Of a DNA stretch of 64,000 bases, positions 20,162-30,700 are shown one piece after another. The notes under the pieces were generated by a model. It saw nothing but the letters and a program-made list of their open reading frames with translations, made no database searches and had not been told where the DNA came from. Within the stretch, counting starts at the first letter, position 1, and every line of letters begins with the position of its first letter. The stretch is from Onishia niordana (GTDB taxonomy: Bacteria; Pseudomonadota; Gammaproteobacteria; Pseudomonadales; Halomonadaceae), in contig NZ_SDSD01000001.1 of NCBI RefSeq assembly GCF_004798965.1, positions 904,554 through 968,553 of the forward strand, written 5' to 3'. Both the position numbers and the translations under genes were made by a program.

Positions 20162-20650
20162 CGTGTCTACCACTGTGACTGGCAGGGGCTCCCCCTGCAT
20201 GGCACCAGATGCATCAACGCCTGTGCTCTCTGCACGTGCCGATGCTCCAGAGGGCCTGATGGTGCGGCTCCCGCATCACCTGCCCAGCCCTCATTTTAGC
20301 TTTAATTATGGCGGTTGTCGTGCTTATCAAGAGACGTCACGATGACAGCGATATGCTCCGCCCACTTCCCCTCGTCACATGCCCAGCCAATTTTTCTCTA
20401 GCACTGCATCCTGCCGCTGACACGCCTTACCTCCCGCTACACCTCGGCGGGGGCGAAAGATCAACTACACTGACATCGTGAAAGCATTATTTAGCGCCCT
20501 TAAGGCGCAGCGCTTGTGATAGCCACCCTCGGCGGGGCTGCCATCGGCGGCGTCATTGGCCACGAAGTCAGCGAGACTGACTGAAACGTCCCAACCGTCA
20601 AGAAAACGTGGCGAGCAACAACCATAATGAGCAACGAGGAGCTATAGCAT
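20162..20650. other. Intergenic region, mostly non-coding
   Basis: Nearly 490 bases upstream of nadA without a clear gene. One tiny frame, GTG at 20516 to TGA at 20584, would give 22 residues with a glycine-zipper-like run (TLGGAAIGGVIGHE); it could be a remnant of a small membrane protein, because the same type of sequence is interrupted by stops just upstream. Otherwise I see nothing firm. Confidence 0.5.
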
Positions 20651-20725
20651 ATGCACAATATCGTCTATATCGTCGGCGCCGTGGTGATCGTTCTGGCTAT
20701 CCTGTCGTTTCTCGGCTTGCGCTGA
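20651..20725 (+). CDS. 24-residue single-TM small protein
   Basis: ATG at 20651 with a good ribosome site (GAGGAG about 9-10 bases upstream) opens a 24-codon frame: MHNIVYIVGAVVIV, then a hydrophobic run ending FLGLR, then TGA. Nearly the whole peptide is one membrane-spanning helix with a positive end, the shape of many bacterial small membrane proteins. I recall near-identical peptides being annotated as hypothetical in related genera, but cannot check this. A terminator hairpin follows at 20792-20818. Confidence 0.6.
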   Translation: MHNIVYIVGAVVIVLAILSFLGLR

Positions 20726-20791
20726 ACGGGCAGCCAAACATTTGACGCACCCAGCACGAATGGGTCCCACAGAAAAACACGCACAACAAAA

Positions 20792-20818
20792 CGCCCTGAC
20801 CTCAAGGAGATCAGGGCG
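20792..20818 (-). terminator. Terminator for the tRNA-Lys pair (also usable by the small ORF)
   Basis: CGCCCTGA (20792-20799) pairs with TCAGGGCG (20811-20818), with additional CTC/GAG pairs inside. On the minus strand it lies 13 bases past the 3' end of the second tRNA and is followed by a T-rich run (TTTTGTTGT). Confidence 0.8.
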
Positions 20819-20831
20819 CTTCGTCGTAATC

Positions 20832-20907
20832 TGGTGGGTCGTGTAGGATTCGAACCTACGACCAATTGGTTAAAAGCCAACTGCTCTACCAACTGAGCTA
20901 ACGACCC
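20832..20907 (-). tRNA. tRNA-Lys (UUU), copy 2
   Basis: On the minus strand the 76-base sequence starts GGGTCGTTAGCTCAGTTGG, has anticodon loop CTTTTAA (anticodon TTT), T-loop GTTCGAATC and an encoded CCA end. The acceptor arms GGGTCGT / ACGACCC pair perfectly. Identical to the neighbouring copy. Confidence 0.98.
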
Positions 20908-20926
20908 GCCGCCGGGCCGTCGAGTA

Positions 20927-21002
20927 TGGTGGGTCGTGTAGGATTCGAACCTACGACCAATTGGTTAAAAGCCAACTGCTCTACCAACTGAGCTAACGAC
21001 CC
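20927..21002 (-). tRNA. tRNA-Lys (UUU), copy 1
   Basis: A second 76-base tRNA-Lys with the same sequence, anticodon TTT and encoded CCA, lying 19 bases upstream (on the minus strand) of copy 2. The two probably share a transcript ended by the hairpin at 20792-20818. Confidence 0.98.
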
Positions 21003-21064
21003 GCTCGACAGGGCGCATAGGTTACTCGTATCACCCTGTCTTGGCAAGCCTTTTTCGTAGCTTT

Positions 21065-21922
21065 TCAGCGCTTACGTGAGGGTCCCGGCTTGCGCATGCC
21101 CTGCACCGGGCGACGCTTACGCTTGTCGCGACTCCAGCGGTTCTTCTCATCCGGGGTAAGCTCCGGCACCTTGCGCGACTCGAGGCCCGCGAGGGTCGAG
21201 AGGTCATCGACCTCAGCCTGGGTCAACTCGGTCCATTCGCCTGCTTTGGCCCGCTTATCGAGGAAGATATTGCCGTAACGCACGCGCTTGAGGCGACTGA
21301 CTGTCAGCTCCTGGGACTCCCACAGGCGGCGCACTTCGCGGTTGCGGCCTTCCATGATCACCACATGGAACCAGGTGTTGATGCCTTCACCGCCGAACTC
21401 CTGCACATCGGTGAAGTGCGCGGGGCCGTCGTCGAGCATCACGCCCTCGACCATGGCCTTGATATGGGCCTGGGTCACGTCGCCCATGACCCGAACCGCA
21501 TATTCGCGCTCGACCTCGGTGGAGGGATGCATCAGCCGATTGGCAAGCTCACCATCGGTGGTGAACAGCAGAAGACCGCTGGTATTGATATCCAGACGGC
21601 CGACGGCCACCCAGCGTTCGCCCTTGAGCCGCGGCAGACGCTCGAAGACGGTACGACGGCCTTCCGGGTCCTTGCGGGTGCACAACTCACCTTCCGGCTT
21701 GTTGTACATGATCACCCGCCGAGTACTCTCCTCGGCGGTCTTCAGGTTGACTGGCCGGTCATCGAGGCTGACCCGATCACGGGACTCGATACGATCGCCG
21801 AGGCTCGCTACCTGGCCGTTGACCTTGACGCGCCCGGCACTGATCGCGGTTTCCATCTCGCGGCGCGAGCCGAAGCCGGCACGGGCCAGCACTTTCTGCA
21901 GTTTTTCGCTTGTGGTGTTCAT
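21065..21922 (-). CDS. rluB: 23S rRNA pseudouridine(2605) synthase
   Basis: Isomerises U2605 of 23S rRNA. The 285-residue protein has an N-terminal S4 RNA-binding domain ([19 protein letters not shown] ... VKVNGQ), then the RsuA-type catalytic domain with [23 protein letters not shown] (catalytic Asp), [14 protein letters not shown] and [13 protein letters not shown], and a basic C-terminal tail. Its start overlaps the scpB stop by four bases (ATGA), so scpA-scpB-rluB is one operon, as in many gammaproteobacteria. Confidence 0.95.
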   Translation of the reverse strand: MNTTSEKLQKVLARAGFGSRREMETAISAGRVKVNGQVASLGDRIESRDRVSLDDRPVNLKTAEESTRRVIMYNKPEGELCTRKDPEGRRTVFERLPRLKGERWVAVGRLDINTSGLLLFTTDGELANRLMHPSTEVEREYAVRVMGDVTQAHIKAMVEGVMLDDGPAHFTDVQEFGGEGINTWFHVVIMEGRNREVRRLWESQELTVSRLKRVRYGNIFLDKRAKAGEWTELTQAEVDDLSTLAGLESRKVPELTPDEKNRWSRDKRKRRPVQGMRKPGPSRKR

Positions 21923-22881
21923 GACTCTGAGGGTGTCTCATCAGTTGAGTGATCCGTTCCCGCGCGGCCGTCTTCATCGACGGTCGACGCTTGGCGAGAG
22001 CGGTCGGCCAGGCGTGCTTCGAGATCAGCGAAGCTAAGACCGGCCTGCGTGGACGCCTTCCCGGCGTGTGGGTCCGCATCGGCCGTCCCGGCCGTTGCGT
22101 GTTCATCATCGGACGCCGCGGCGCCCGAATCAGGGGCTTTCTCCCCGTCTTGATGCGCGGGCAACGCGGCTTCTTCGGCGGCAGAATTGCCAGCGCCTGC
22201 CTCTGGACTGTCTGTGCCTTCGCTGCCTGTCGCGTCGGTGCTCGCCGCCGCGGCGTCTTGCTCGGCATCATGCGTCGCAGCGCCTGCGGCCACACCACCC
22301 GGCGCATGCTGCCCACCGTCAGCCGCATGTTCGAGCGCGTTGAAGCGCGCCTCGAAGTCCTTCAGCTCGTGCATCGGCGGCAGACCATCAAGGGTCTTGA
22401 GACCGAAGTCATCGAGAAAACCGCGGGTCGTGGCGTACACCGATGGCCGCCCAGGCACATCGCGCTGGCCGACCACCCGAATCCAGCCCCGCTCGGTCAG
22501 GGTGCGCATGATCGAAGTGGATACCGCGACCCCGCGCACTTCCTCGATATCGCCGCGGGTTACCGGCTGACGATAGGCAATCAGCGCCAGGGTTTCCAGT
22601 AGCGCCCGAGAATAACGCTGCGGGCGCTCGTCCCACAGCCGCGAGACCCAGGGCGACAGGCGCTGACGAATGCGTAACTGAAACCCCGATGCCGTCTCGA
22701 CGAGCTCCAGGGCACCAGACTCCAGACGCTCGCCGAGCCGGCCAAGCGCCTCTCGCAGGTCGCCTCGTGGCGGCCGCTCATGATCGTCGAACAAACTCTC
22801 CAGGCGCTCCGTCGACAGCGGCTCGCCAGCAGCCAGCAGGGCCGCTTCGAGAATCTGATCGAGAGGGTAGCGCTCGTTCAT
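21919..22881 (-). CDS. scpB: Segregation and condensation protein ScpB with long acidic tail
   Basis: Partner of SMC and ScpA in chromosome condensation. The first 180 residues form the two winged-helix domains typical of Scp[73 protein letters not shown] and [15 protein letters not shown]. The remaining 130 or so residues (about 195-320) are low-complexity, rich in Ala, Asp, Glu, Gly and Ser. Length 320 exceeds the usual 190-230 because of this tail. It sits 9 bases after scpA and overlaps rluB. Confidence 0.94.
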   Translation of the reverse strand: MNERYPLDQILEAALLAAGEPLSTERLESLFDDHERPPRGDLREALGRLGERLESGALELVETASGFQLRIRQRLSPWVSRLWDERPQRYSRALLETLALIAYRQPVTRGDIEEVRGVAVSTSIMRTLTERGWIRVVGQRDVPGRPSVYATTRGFLDDFGLKTLDGLPPMHELKDFEARFNALEHAADGGQHAPGGVAAGAATHDAEQDAAAASTDATGSEGTDSPEAGAGNSAAEEAALPAHQDGEKAPDSGAAASDDEHATAGTADADPHAGKASTQAGLSFADLEARLADRSRQASTVDEDGRAGTDHSTDETPSES

Positions 22882-22890
22882 GTCGCGGGC

Positions 22891-23853
22891 TTACTCCTGC
22901 TCATCATCGGTGAGCGACATAGGGTCATCGCGGTCATGGGTGTCATCGGCGGCGAAGGGGCTCTCGTCCGCCTCGGCCCCCTCTTCGCCCTCGTCAGGCT
23001 GATAGGCCTGCTCGGGCTCGGCGAGCCGCGCGCGAACGTGAATCGGCGACAGCGGCGCATTCTGCACGATCTCGATCATCGCCTCCTTGGCGAGTTCGAG
23101 CAGGGCCATGAAGGTCACCACGACCCCGGCCTTGCCCTCTTCCAGGGTGAAAAGCGCCTCGAAGGGGGTATAGCGCTGATGATGCAGCGCCTCCATGATC
23201 CTGAGCATGCGCTCGCGAGTCGACAGCACCTCGCGGCTGATGTTGTGATCCTGCGTCAGCTCGGCGCGCTTCATGATGCCCGCCAGGGCGCCGAGCAGCT
23301 CGTCGAGCTCGACATCCGGGTGCACCACCCGCGTCTCGAGCTCGGGCAGTGCGGCGGTCGCCGGAAACCAGTCGCGGCCGACACGGGGCAGCTCGCCAAG
23401 CGACTCGGCGGCTTCCTTCAAGCGCTCGTATTCCTGCAGACGACGGATCAGTTCGGCCCGCGGGTCGCCCTCGTCGTCTTCGTCGTCCCCCTTGGGCGGA
23501 CGCGGCAGCAGCGTGCGCGACTTGATCTCGGCAAGCATCGCGGCCATCAACAGATACTCGCCGGCAAGCTCGATCTGCATGGCCTTCATCAGCTCGACAT
23601 ACTCGATGTACTGACGCGTGATGGCCGCCACGTCGATCGACAGGATATCCAGGTTCTGACGACGAATCAGATACAGCAGCAGATCAAGCGGGCCCTCGAA
23701 GGTCTCGAGAAAGACCCTGAGCGCCTCGGGAGGAATGTACAGATCCTCCGGCAACTCGGTGATTGGCTGGTCAAACAGCCGCGCGAGGATATCCGCCTGA
23801 TGGGCGGCAGCAGCTGGCTCGTCGTCACGCGACGTCTCGGCTATCTCGCTCAC
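22891..23853 (-). CDS. scpA: Segregation and condensation protein ScpA
   Basis: Kleisin subunit bridging SMC heads with ScpB. The 320-residue protein shows the ScpA core: FEGPLDLLLYLIRRQNLDIL, YIEYVELMKAMQIELAGEYLLMAAMLAEIKSRTLLPRP, and the C-terminal winged-helix segment FMALLELAKEAMIEIVQNAPLSPIHVRA. An acidic tail rich in Glu/Asp follows. First gene of scpA-scpB-rluB; the 173 bases upstream, up to the radD stop, should contain its promoter. Confidence 0.95.
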   Translation of the reverse strand: MSEIAETSRDDEPAAAAHQADILARLFDQPITELPEDLYIPPEALRVFLETFEGPLDLLLYLIRRQNLDILSIDVAAITRQYIEYVELMKAMQIELAGEYLLMAAMLAEIKSRTLLPRPPKGDDEDDEGDPRAELIRRLQEYERLKEAAESLGELPRVGRDWFPATAALPELETRVVHPDVELDELLGALAGIMKRAELTQDHNISREVLSTRERMLRIMEALHHQRYTPFEALFTLEEGKAGVVVTFMALLELAKEAMIEIVQNAPLSPIHVRARLAEPEQAYQPDEGEEGAEADESPFAADDTHDRDDPMSLTDDEQE

Positions 23854-24026
23854 ACCGTGGAGTGTCTCCTGCCATCATGAACCGGCCCGCATGACCGGCA
23901 AAGTGGCGCAGTCTACCAAGAGTCATACCGCTAACGTAAGCCAGCCGTGGCGTTGGGCATCACAATGCGCGTCGAAAGGGATGACGAGACGGATGGCGAA
24001 GCCGCGCCGAGAACCGCTTGCCGGCC

Positions 24027-25907
24027 TCAAGCCTCCGGACCGGCAGCCTCGGCCTTGCGATAACGCCCCTGATAATCGAAGAGCTTGTCGCGTACCTGCC
24101 AGAAGCGCCCTACCTTACGCCCGACCACGAAGTCGGGGGCCTTGAGCCGGGCCTCGCCCTCAAGTACTTGCTGAATGTTCGTCGGCCGCCAATCGGTTCC
24201 CGGCGCTCTCAGGTGGCGGGCGAGGAAGGCCTGATGGAAAGCATACCGCTGTGCCGAGGTCTCCAGTGCGAACCACTCGGCAAGCGATGTGCCGTCTTCA
24301 TCGTAATAGCTGATCTTGAGCCGCGGAAGGCCCCGACCGTTACGGGCCGCTTCGAGCTGCATGGCACTGACTCGCAGCACCCGTGCATCGCGCAGCTTGA
24401 GCGCCTCGCGCAGCTTGTCATCCGGGTCGACCAGGCGCTCACCGCAGTGACCACAGGCCCGGGCCGCGATGTCGTTCTCGCCACCGCACTGATCACAGAC
24501 CTTGAAACGAAAGCGGAAGTCGCACTGTTGATAGGCGCTCGACGCCGCGCCTGCTCCCTTATTGGCGCCCGACGCCGCACCACGCTGCCGATCGTTTTCG
24601 CCATTCGCGCGGGGGTGGGCACGTTCGACCAGCCCCTGACAGCGTCGGCCGAAGTGCTCGATGACCAGTTCGCCGTCCATGCGCCCCCAGAACAGATTGG
24701 CATGCCCGCACTCGGGACATGCCACCTGCACCGGTTCGGTATCGCCGGCCGGGCGCGGCGCGGCGACTTCCGGGGCATAGAGATCCCAGGGGTTGCCGGC
24801 GTAGTCGAGAATAAGGCAATCCTGCTTGCCCGGCGCCAGACGCAGACCACGACCGATGATCTGCTGATAGAGACTCACCGACTCGGTAGGACGCAGGATC
24901 GCGACCAGATCCACGTGCGGCGCATCGAAGCCGGTGGTCAGCACCGAGACATTGACCAGATACTTGAGTGCGCGCGCCTTGAAAGCCTCGATCAACCGCT
25001 CGCGTTCATCAGACGCCGTCGTACCGGTGATCAGTGCCGTCTCGGCGGCGGGCAGCATGCCGGACACTTCCTCGGCATGCGCGACGGTCGAGCAGAACAG
25101 CATCACCCCGGTGCGGTCCGCGGCACGGGCCATCACATCGGCGACGATGCCGGGCGTGGCCCGGGCACCCTTGACCACCTCATTCAATGCCTGATCGCTG
25201 AAGCTGCCCCCGACGCTCGGCACCAGCGCCGAGAAATCATAGCCCTCGATCGCCACATCGATACGCTTGGGTTCGCTCAGATAGCCCTGGCGCACCATCA
25301 GCCGCAGCGGCTGCTCGAAGACGCAGTCCTTGAAGAAGCAGTCCTCATCGCCGCGCACCATGCCATGATGGTGGCGGTGGTAGATAAAGCCCTGCCCCAG
25401 GCGATAGGGCGTGGCGGTCAGTCCCAGCACCTTGAGCCGCGGATTGGCATCATTAAGGGCGCCGATCACGCGACGATAGCTGGCATCTTCACTAAGCGAG
25501 ACCCGATGGCACTCGTCGATCACCACCAGCGTGAAATCTCCCGCCGAGAACGCATCGAGATCATTGATCACCGACTGTACCGAGCCGAACACCACCTGGC
25601 GCCCGGCCTCCTTGCGATTGAGGCCGGCACTGAAGATGTCCGCCGAGAGGCCGTAGGCCTCGTACTTGGCGTGGTTCTGCTCGACCAGCTCACGCACATG
25701 GGCGAGCACCAGCACCCGTCCGCGGGCGATGCGTGCGAGCTCGGCGATTACCAGCGACTTGCCGCTGCCGGTAGGCAGCACCACCACGGCGGGGTCGTCG
25801 CTCTTGCGAAAATGCGCAACGGTACGCGCCACCGCCTCGTGCTGATAGGGACGCAGCGTCGGCGCATCAAGGGCGGGGGCGGTGGCAGGCGTGGCGGTTT
25901 GGGTCAT
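24027..25907 (-). CDS. radD: SF2 helicase-like DNA-repair ATPase RadD
   Basis: Relative of E. coli RadD (YejH), an ATPase that assists RecA-mediated recombination and double-strand-break repair. The 626-residue protein has motif [11 protein letters not shown], motif Ia [11 protein letters not shown], motif [10 protein letters not shown], motif [14 protein letters not shown], motif [17 protein letters not shown] and motif [15 protein letters not shown]. After the helicase core come two zinc-binding Cys clusters: [12 protein letters not shown], and [19 protein letters not shown] at about 460-490. A linker rich in Ala/Gly separates the two clusters and makes it about 40 residues longer than the E. 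coli protein. Single gene, divergent from the TetR regulator. Confidence 0.93.
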   Translation of the reverse strand: MTQTATPATAPALDAPTLRPYQHEAVARTVAHFRKSDDPAVVVLPTGSGKSLVIAELARIARGRVLVLAHVRELVEQNHAKYEAYGLSADIFSAGLNRKEAGRQVVFGSVQSVINDLDAFSAGDFTLVVIDECHRVSLSEDASYRRVIGALNDANPRLKVLGLTATPYRLGQGFIYHRHHHGMVRGDEDCFFKDCVFEQPLRLMVRQGYLSEPKRIDVAIEGYDFSALVPSVGGSFSDQALNEVVKGARATPGIVADVMARAADRTGVMLFCSTVAHAEEVSGMLPAAETALITGTTASDERERLIEAFKARALKYLVNVSVLTTGFDAPHVDLVAILRPTESVSLYQQIIGRGLRLAPGKQDCLILDYAGNPWDLYAPEVAAPRPAGDTEPVQVACPECGHANLFWGRMDGELVIEHFGRRCQGLVERAHPRANGENDRQRGAASGANKGAGAASSAYQQCDFRFRFKVCDQCGGENDIAARACGHCGERLVDPDDKLREALKLRDARVLRVSAMQLEAARNGRGLPRLKISYYDEDGTSLAEWFALETSAQRYAFHQAFLARHLRAPGTDWRPTNIQQVLEGEARLKAPDFVVGRKVGRFWQVRDKLFDYQGRYRKAEAAGPEA

Positions 25908-25950
25908 GGGCGCATTCTACCAAAGGCGCCCGGTCCGCGTCGGCGCTTGA

Positions 25951-25974
25951 AAATAAATGATCATTCATTTATTT
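25951..25974. promoter_or_regulatory. TetR-type operator upstream of the RND efflux operon
   Basis: A perfect inverted repeat, AAATAAATGA (25951-25960) and TCATTTATTT (25965-25974) around TCAT, lies 31 bases before the TetR gene start. Its shape matches operators of AcrR-like repressors and predicts autoregulation of the tetR-MFP-RND operon. Confidence 0.8.
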
Positions 25975-26005
25975 TTCGACCTCCCATCAGCCTTGAGACT
26001 CTGCC

Positions 26006-26611
26006 ATGCGCCCTCGCGACCAGCACAAGCAGGCCGCCTTGATCGAGGCGACTCTCCATCAGGTGACCGAACATGGCTTCGGCGCCACCACGGTGGCTCG
26101 CATCGCCCGTCAGGCCGACATCTCGCCCGGCACCGTCTATATCTACTATCGCGACAAGGACACCCTGCTGGAGGCCGCCTTTCTCCATGCAAGCGATCAG
26201 CTGATCGACACCGTGCTGGCCGCCTTCGCCCCCCGGGCCGGCCTGCGCGAATCCCTGGGCACCGTCTGGCGCGCCCTGTTCGCCCTGGCCCTGAAGCAAC
26301 CGCGGCTGTTTCGCTTTCACGAGCAGTTCACCCATTCCTCGCGCATGCACCCGGCCCTGCAGGAGCGCAACGAAGCGCGGCTGATGCCCCTGCTCGAAGC
26401 CCTCGAGCAGGGGCAGCGGTCGGGAGTGATCAAGCCCGTGGGCCTCGAGCTGATCGAGGCCTTTCTGTTCCGACCGATTCACAGCCTGATCCATGGCCAC
26501 AGCTGCCGGCCCTTCACGCCAACACCCGAGGCCATCGATAGTGCCTTCGCCATGGCATGGGATGCCATCGCCCTGCCTCCTGCCTCGCCCCTTGCTCAGA
26601 GTGACTCATGA
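26006..26611 (+). CDS. TetR/AcrR-family repressor of the adjoining efflux operon
   Basis: A 201-residue regulator. The N-terminal helix-turn-helix domain (about residues 8-55) reads LIEATLHQVTEHGFGATTV ... RQADISPGTVYIYYRDKDTLL, a standard TetR DNA-binding region. The C-terminal ligand domain is unconserved, as usual. The gene overlaps the MFP gene by ATGA and is preceded by the palindrome at 25951-25974, so it most likely represses its own operon until an efflux substrate binds. The ligand is unknown. Confidence 0.92.
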   Translation: MRPRDQHKQAALIEATLHQVTEHGFGATTVARIARQADISPGTVYIYYRDKDTLLEAAFLHASDQLIDTVLAAFAPRAGLRESLGTVWRALFALALKQPRLFRFHEQFTHSSRMHPALQERNEARLMPLLEALEQGQRSGVIKPVGLELIEAFLFRPIHSLIHGHSCRPFTPTPEAIDSAFAMAWDAIALPPASPLAQSDS

Positions 26612-27756
26612 CCACTGCCCGCTATTCCATCGCCCGGCGACTCGCCCTGCTGCTGACCCTGAGCCTGGCCCTCGTCGGCTGCGACGAGGCGCCTGCCCCC
26701 CTCGCCAAACAGCAGATACATCCCGTCAAGCTCGTGACCCTGACCGAGGATCAGGGCGGCATGCTCAAGCGCTACCCCGCAGTGGTGCAGGCCTCCGAGC
26801 GCTCCGACCTGGCCTTTCGAATCGGCGGCGAACTCGAGGCGCTGCTGGTCAAGCCCGGCGAGCGTGTGAGCGAGGGCCAACCGATCGCCCGCCTCGATGA
26901 CCAGGACGCCAGCAGCAATCTCGACAGCGCGCAGTCGAGCTTCAACCTGGCCAAGGCCACCTTCGAGCGCATGCGCTACTCGGTGGAGCGCGGCGCTATC
27001 AGCCAGGCCCGCTTCGATGAGGCCCGGGCCGAGTTCCTCTCCGCCCAGGCCAGCCTTGAGCAGGCCCGCGACCGGCTCGACCAGACCGAGCTCGACGCGC
27101 CCTTCGCGGGTGTCATCGCCAACGTGCCGGTGGAGAACTTTCAGGTGGTAAGTGCCCAGCAGACCATCGCCACCCTGCACAAGCCAGGCCGCATCGATGT
27201 CCGCTTCCAGCTCCCCGAGCAGCAAGTGCGCCGCATCAGCCGCGAAGCCGCCGAGGCCAGCCAAGAGAGCGCCAGCCCGGTAGCCTGGGTGCGCTTCGGT
27301 GCCGACGAGGCCCGCTATCCGGCCCGCTACAAGGAGCACGACACCAGCGTCAGCCAAGGCTCGCTGAGCTACGAGGTGACCCTGACACTGCCCGAGCCCG
27401 ACGACCTCACCGTGCTCTCAGGCATGAGCGCCACCGTGGTACTGGACATGGCACGCCTCACCGGCGGTGCCAGCGACCACTGGCGAGTCCCGGTCGGCGC
27501 CGTGGTGACCCGCGACAGCGCCCCCGACCAGCCGGTGGTGTGGCGCTATGTGCCCGACGCCGAGGGCGACGCGAGTGACAGTGGCGGGGAGCGCGGCCGC
27601 GTCGAGGCAGTGCCCGTGGAGACCGGCACGCTGACCGAAGCGGGGCTTTTGGTGCGCGGCCCGCTAGCCGCCGGCGACCGGCTGGTCGCCGCCGGCGCCC
27701 AGCGCATGGACGCCGAGCGCCAGGTTCGGCCCTGGGTTCAGGAAGAGGGGCTCTGA
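26608..27756 (+). CDS. RND efflux periplasmic adaptor (membrane fusion lipoprotein)
   Basis: Links the inner-membrane RND pump to an outer-membrane channel. The 382-residue protein has a lipoprotein signal (LLTLSLALVGC, Cys about residue 25), then biotinyl/lipoyl-like half motifs (DLAFRIGGELEALLVKPGERVSEGQPIARLD and LDAPFAGVIANVPVENFQVVSA) flanking a short helical hairpin (about 95-155). Beta-barrel and membrane-proximal domains follow. It sits between tetR (4-base overlap) and the pump gene (1-base gap). No outer-membrane factor gene is present, so a TolC-like protein encoded elsewhere would be used. Confidence 0.93.
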   Translation: MTTARYSIARRLALLLTLSLALVGCDEAPAPLAKQQIHPVKLVTLTEDQGGMLKRYPAVVQASERSDLAFRIGGELEALLVKPGERVSEGQPIARLDDQDASSNLDSAQSSFNLAKATFERMRYSVERGAISQARFDEARAEFLSAQASLEQARDRLDQTELDAPFAGVIANVPVENFQVVSAQQTIATLHKPGRIDVRFQLPEQQVRRISREAAEASQESASPVAWVRFGADEARYPARYKEHDTSVSQGSLSYEVTLTLPEPDDLTVLSGMSATVVLDMARLTGGASDHWRVPVGAVVTRDSAPDQPVVWRYVPDAEGDASDSGGERGRVEAVPVETGTLTEAGLLVRGPLAAGDRLVAAGAQRMDAERQVRPWVQEEGL

Positions 27757-27757
27757 G

Positions 27758-30700
27758 ATGGTCGACTACTTCCTGCGCCACCGTGTGATCAGCTGGATGG
27801 TTGCCCTGCTGCTCGCCATCGGCGGCCTGACCTCCTTCTTCGGCCTTGGCCAGCTCGAGTTCCCCGAGTTCACCATTCGCAATGCCGTGGTCAGCACCTC
27901 CTATCCGGGCGCCACGCCGCGCCAGGTCGAGGAGGAGGTGACCCTGCCTCTGGAGAAGGCCATCCAGGAGATCCCTCACCTCAAGCGAGTCAGCTCGGTG
28001 AACAGCGCCGGGCTCTCCCAGATCACACTCGAGCTCGAGAGCCGGGTCCAGGCCCAGGAGATGCCTCAGTACTGGGATCTGCTGCGCCGCAAGATCAACG
28101 ATGCCCAATCCCGACTGCCCCCCGGCGCCGGCGCTTCGGTGGTCAACGACGACTTCGGCGACGTCTTTGGGCTGCTCTACAACCTCACTGGTGAAGGCTA
28201 TAGCCTGCATGATCTGGAGGACCACGCCGACCTGCTGCAGCGGGAGCTTGCCCTGATCGACGGTGTGCAGAAGATCACTATCGCCGGCACCCGCGCCGAG
28301 CGGGTGGAGGTGGCCCTGGACCGGGAGCGCATGCAGGCGCTCAATATCTCACCCGACCAGCTGGCGAACCTGCTCAACGCCCAGAACCTGGTCGGCGATG
28401 CCGGCCGCGTGAGGCTCGATGGTCGGTCGCTGGCATTGCAGCCCGGCGGCGAATTCGAGAGCGTGGCGGCCCTCGAGCGGCTGGTGGTGGGACGCCCCGG
28501 CGACGGCCTGATCCGGCTCGGCGACATCGCGACTGTCCGCCGCACCGTCACCGACAGCCCGCGCCGGCTCTACCACGCCAACGGCCAGCCCGCGCTGTCG
28601 TTGGGCATCGCCTTCGAGTCGGGGGTCAACGTGGTGGAGGTCGGCAAGGCGGTCGGTGCCCGCCTGGACACCCTGGAGGCCCGGCTGCCGACCGGCATGG
28701 CCCTGACTCCAGTCTACGAGCAACCCAAGGTGGTGGATGAGGCCGTCTCGGGCTTTTTGATCAACCTGGCCGCGGCGATCGGCATCGTCATCCTGGTGCT
28801 GCTGATCTTCATGGGCCTGCGTAGCGGCCTGCTGATGGGCCTGGTACTGCTGATTACCATCCTCGGCACCTTCGTGATGATGTCGATACACGGCCTGCAG
28901 CTACAGAAGATCTCGTTGGGGGCCCTGATCATCGCGCTGGGCATGCTGGTGGATAATGCCATCGTGGTCACGGAAGGCATGCTGATCGGCCTCAAGCGCG
29001 GCAAGACCAAGCGCCAGGCGGCGCTGGAGGTGGTCAGCCAGAACCGCCTGCCGCTGCTCGGCGCCACCGTGATCGCCATCACCGCCTTCGCACCGATCGG
29101 CCTGTCGCCGGACGCCACCGGCGAGTTCGTCGGCTCACTGTTCTGGGTGCTGTGCTACTCGCTGCTGCTGAGCTGGATCACCGCCCTGACCCTGACGCCC
29201 TTCTTCTTCGATCTGTTCTTTAGCGAGGCGCCCGCCGCGAGCGACGGCGACAGCCCTGACCCCTACCGCGGGTTGCTGTTCGTGACCTTCCGCGGCTTGC
29301 TGGCCGGTGCCATCCGGCTGCGCTGGCTGACCCTCGCACTGGCGGTGGTGCTACTTGCCACCGCCCTGGCGGGCTTCGGCCAGGTCAAGAACGCCTTCTT
29401 TCCTGACGCCACCACGCCGCTTTTCTTCGTCGATGCCTGGCTGCCCGAGGGCACCGACGTGCTGGAAACCGAAGACCGGGTAGCGCGCCTCGAACAGGCG
29501 GTGCTCGACATGGACGCCGTGGAGAACGTGACCAGCGTGATCGGCGGCGGCGCCCAGCGCTTCACCCTCACCTATTCTCCGGAGGACAGCTATGCGAGCT
29601 TCGGCCAGCTGATCGTCGAGACCGCCGACCGCGACAGCCGGGAGGCACGCATGGAAGAGGTCATCCGCCTGCTGCGCCGCGATTTTCCGAGCGTCCAGTA
29701 CAAGGTCAAGCCCTTGCAGGTCGGTCCCTCCTCCAAGGCCAGCCTGGAGGCCAGGCTCTATGGCTCGGACCCCGAGGTACTCAGGCGTCTCGCCGATCAG
29801 GTGCGCGGCGTCTTCGAGGCCGAGCCACTGGCCGACAGCGTGCGGCTGTCCTGGAGCAACCGGGTCAGCGTGATCGAGCCCGCCTTCCTCGACGAGCAGG
29901 CTCGGCGCGTCGGCGTGACCCGCGACGCCCTGCACCGCGCGCTGCTGATCAACAACGACGGCGAGCAGGTCGGTGTCTACCGCGAGGGCAGCGAACTGAT
30001 CCCCATCCTGCTGCGCGCCGAAGAGCGAGAGCGACACGACCTGGATGACCTTCATGCCCTCAACGTCTGGAGCGACGAACAGTCTAGCTACGTGTCTGCG
30101 GGCACGGTGCTCGGCCCGCTCACGACCCAACAACGGGACCCGCTGATCAAGCGGCGCGACCGGCAACGGATGCTGGCGGTCTACGCCGAGCCGATGCCAC
30201 TGTCCGGCGAGACCGCCGCCAGCGTGCTCTCACGCCTGCGCCCCGAGGTCGAAGCCATCGACCTGCCGCCGGGCTATCGGCTGGAGTGGGGTGGCGAGTA
30301 CCAGACCTCTCGAGAGGCGCAGCAGGCGCTATTCTCATCGTTGCCGCTGGGGCTTTTGGGCATGTTCGTGATCACCGTGCTGTTGTTCGCCAACCTGCGC
30401 CAGGCGCTGGCGATCTGGTCGATCGTACCCCTGACCCTGATTGGCATTGTCGCGGGGCTGGTACTGCTGGGTGCCCCCTTCACCTTCATGGCCCTGCTCG
30501 GCACCCTGAGCCTGATCGGCATGGTACTGAAGAACGCCATCGTGCTGGTCGAGGAAATCAATGTGCAGCTTCACCACCAGGCCGACCGCTACCAGGCGGT
30601 CATGCAGGCCGCGGTGAGCCGGGTACGACCGGTGGCAATGGCCGCCATCACCACCATGCTGGGGATGATTCCGCTGTTCCCGGATGCCTTCTTCTCGAGC

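Noticed and set aside
20832..21002. Two identical tRNA-Lys genes as an attachment site or an assembly duplication
   Set aside because: No integrase or truncated tRNA copy nearby, and spacers differ; tandem tRNA-Lys genes are ordinary.
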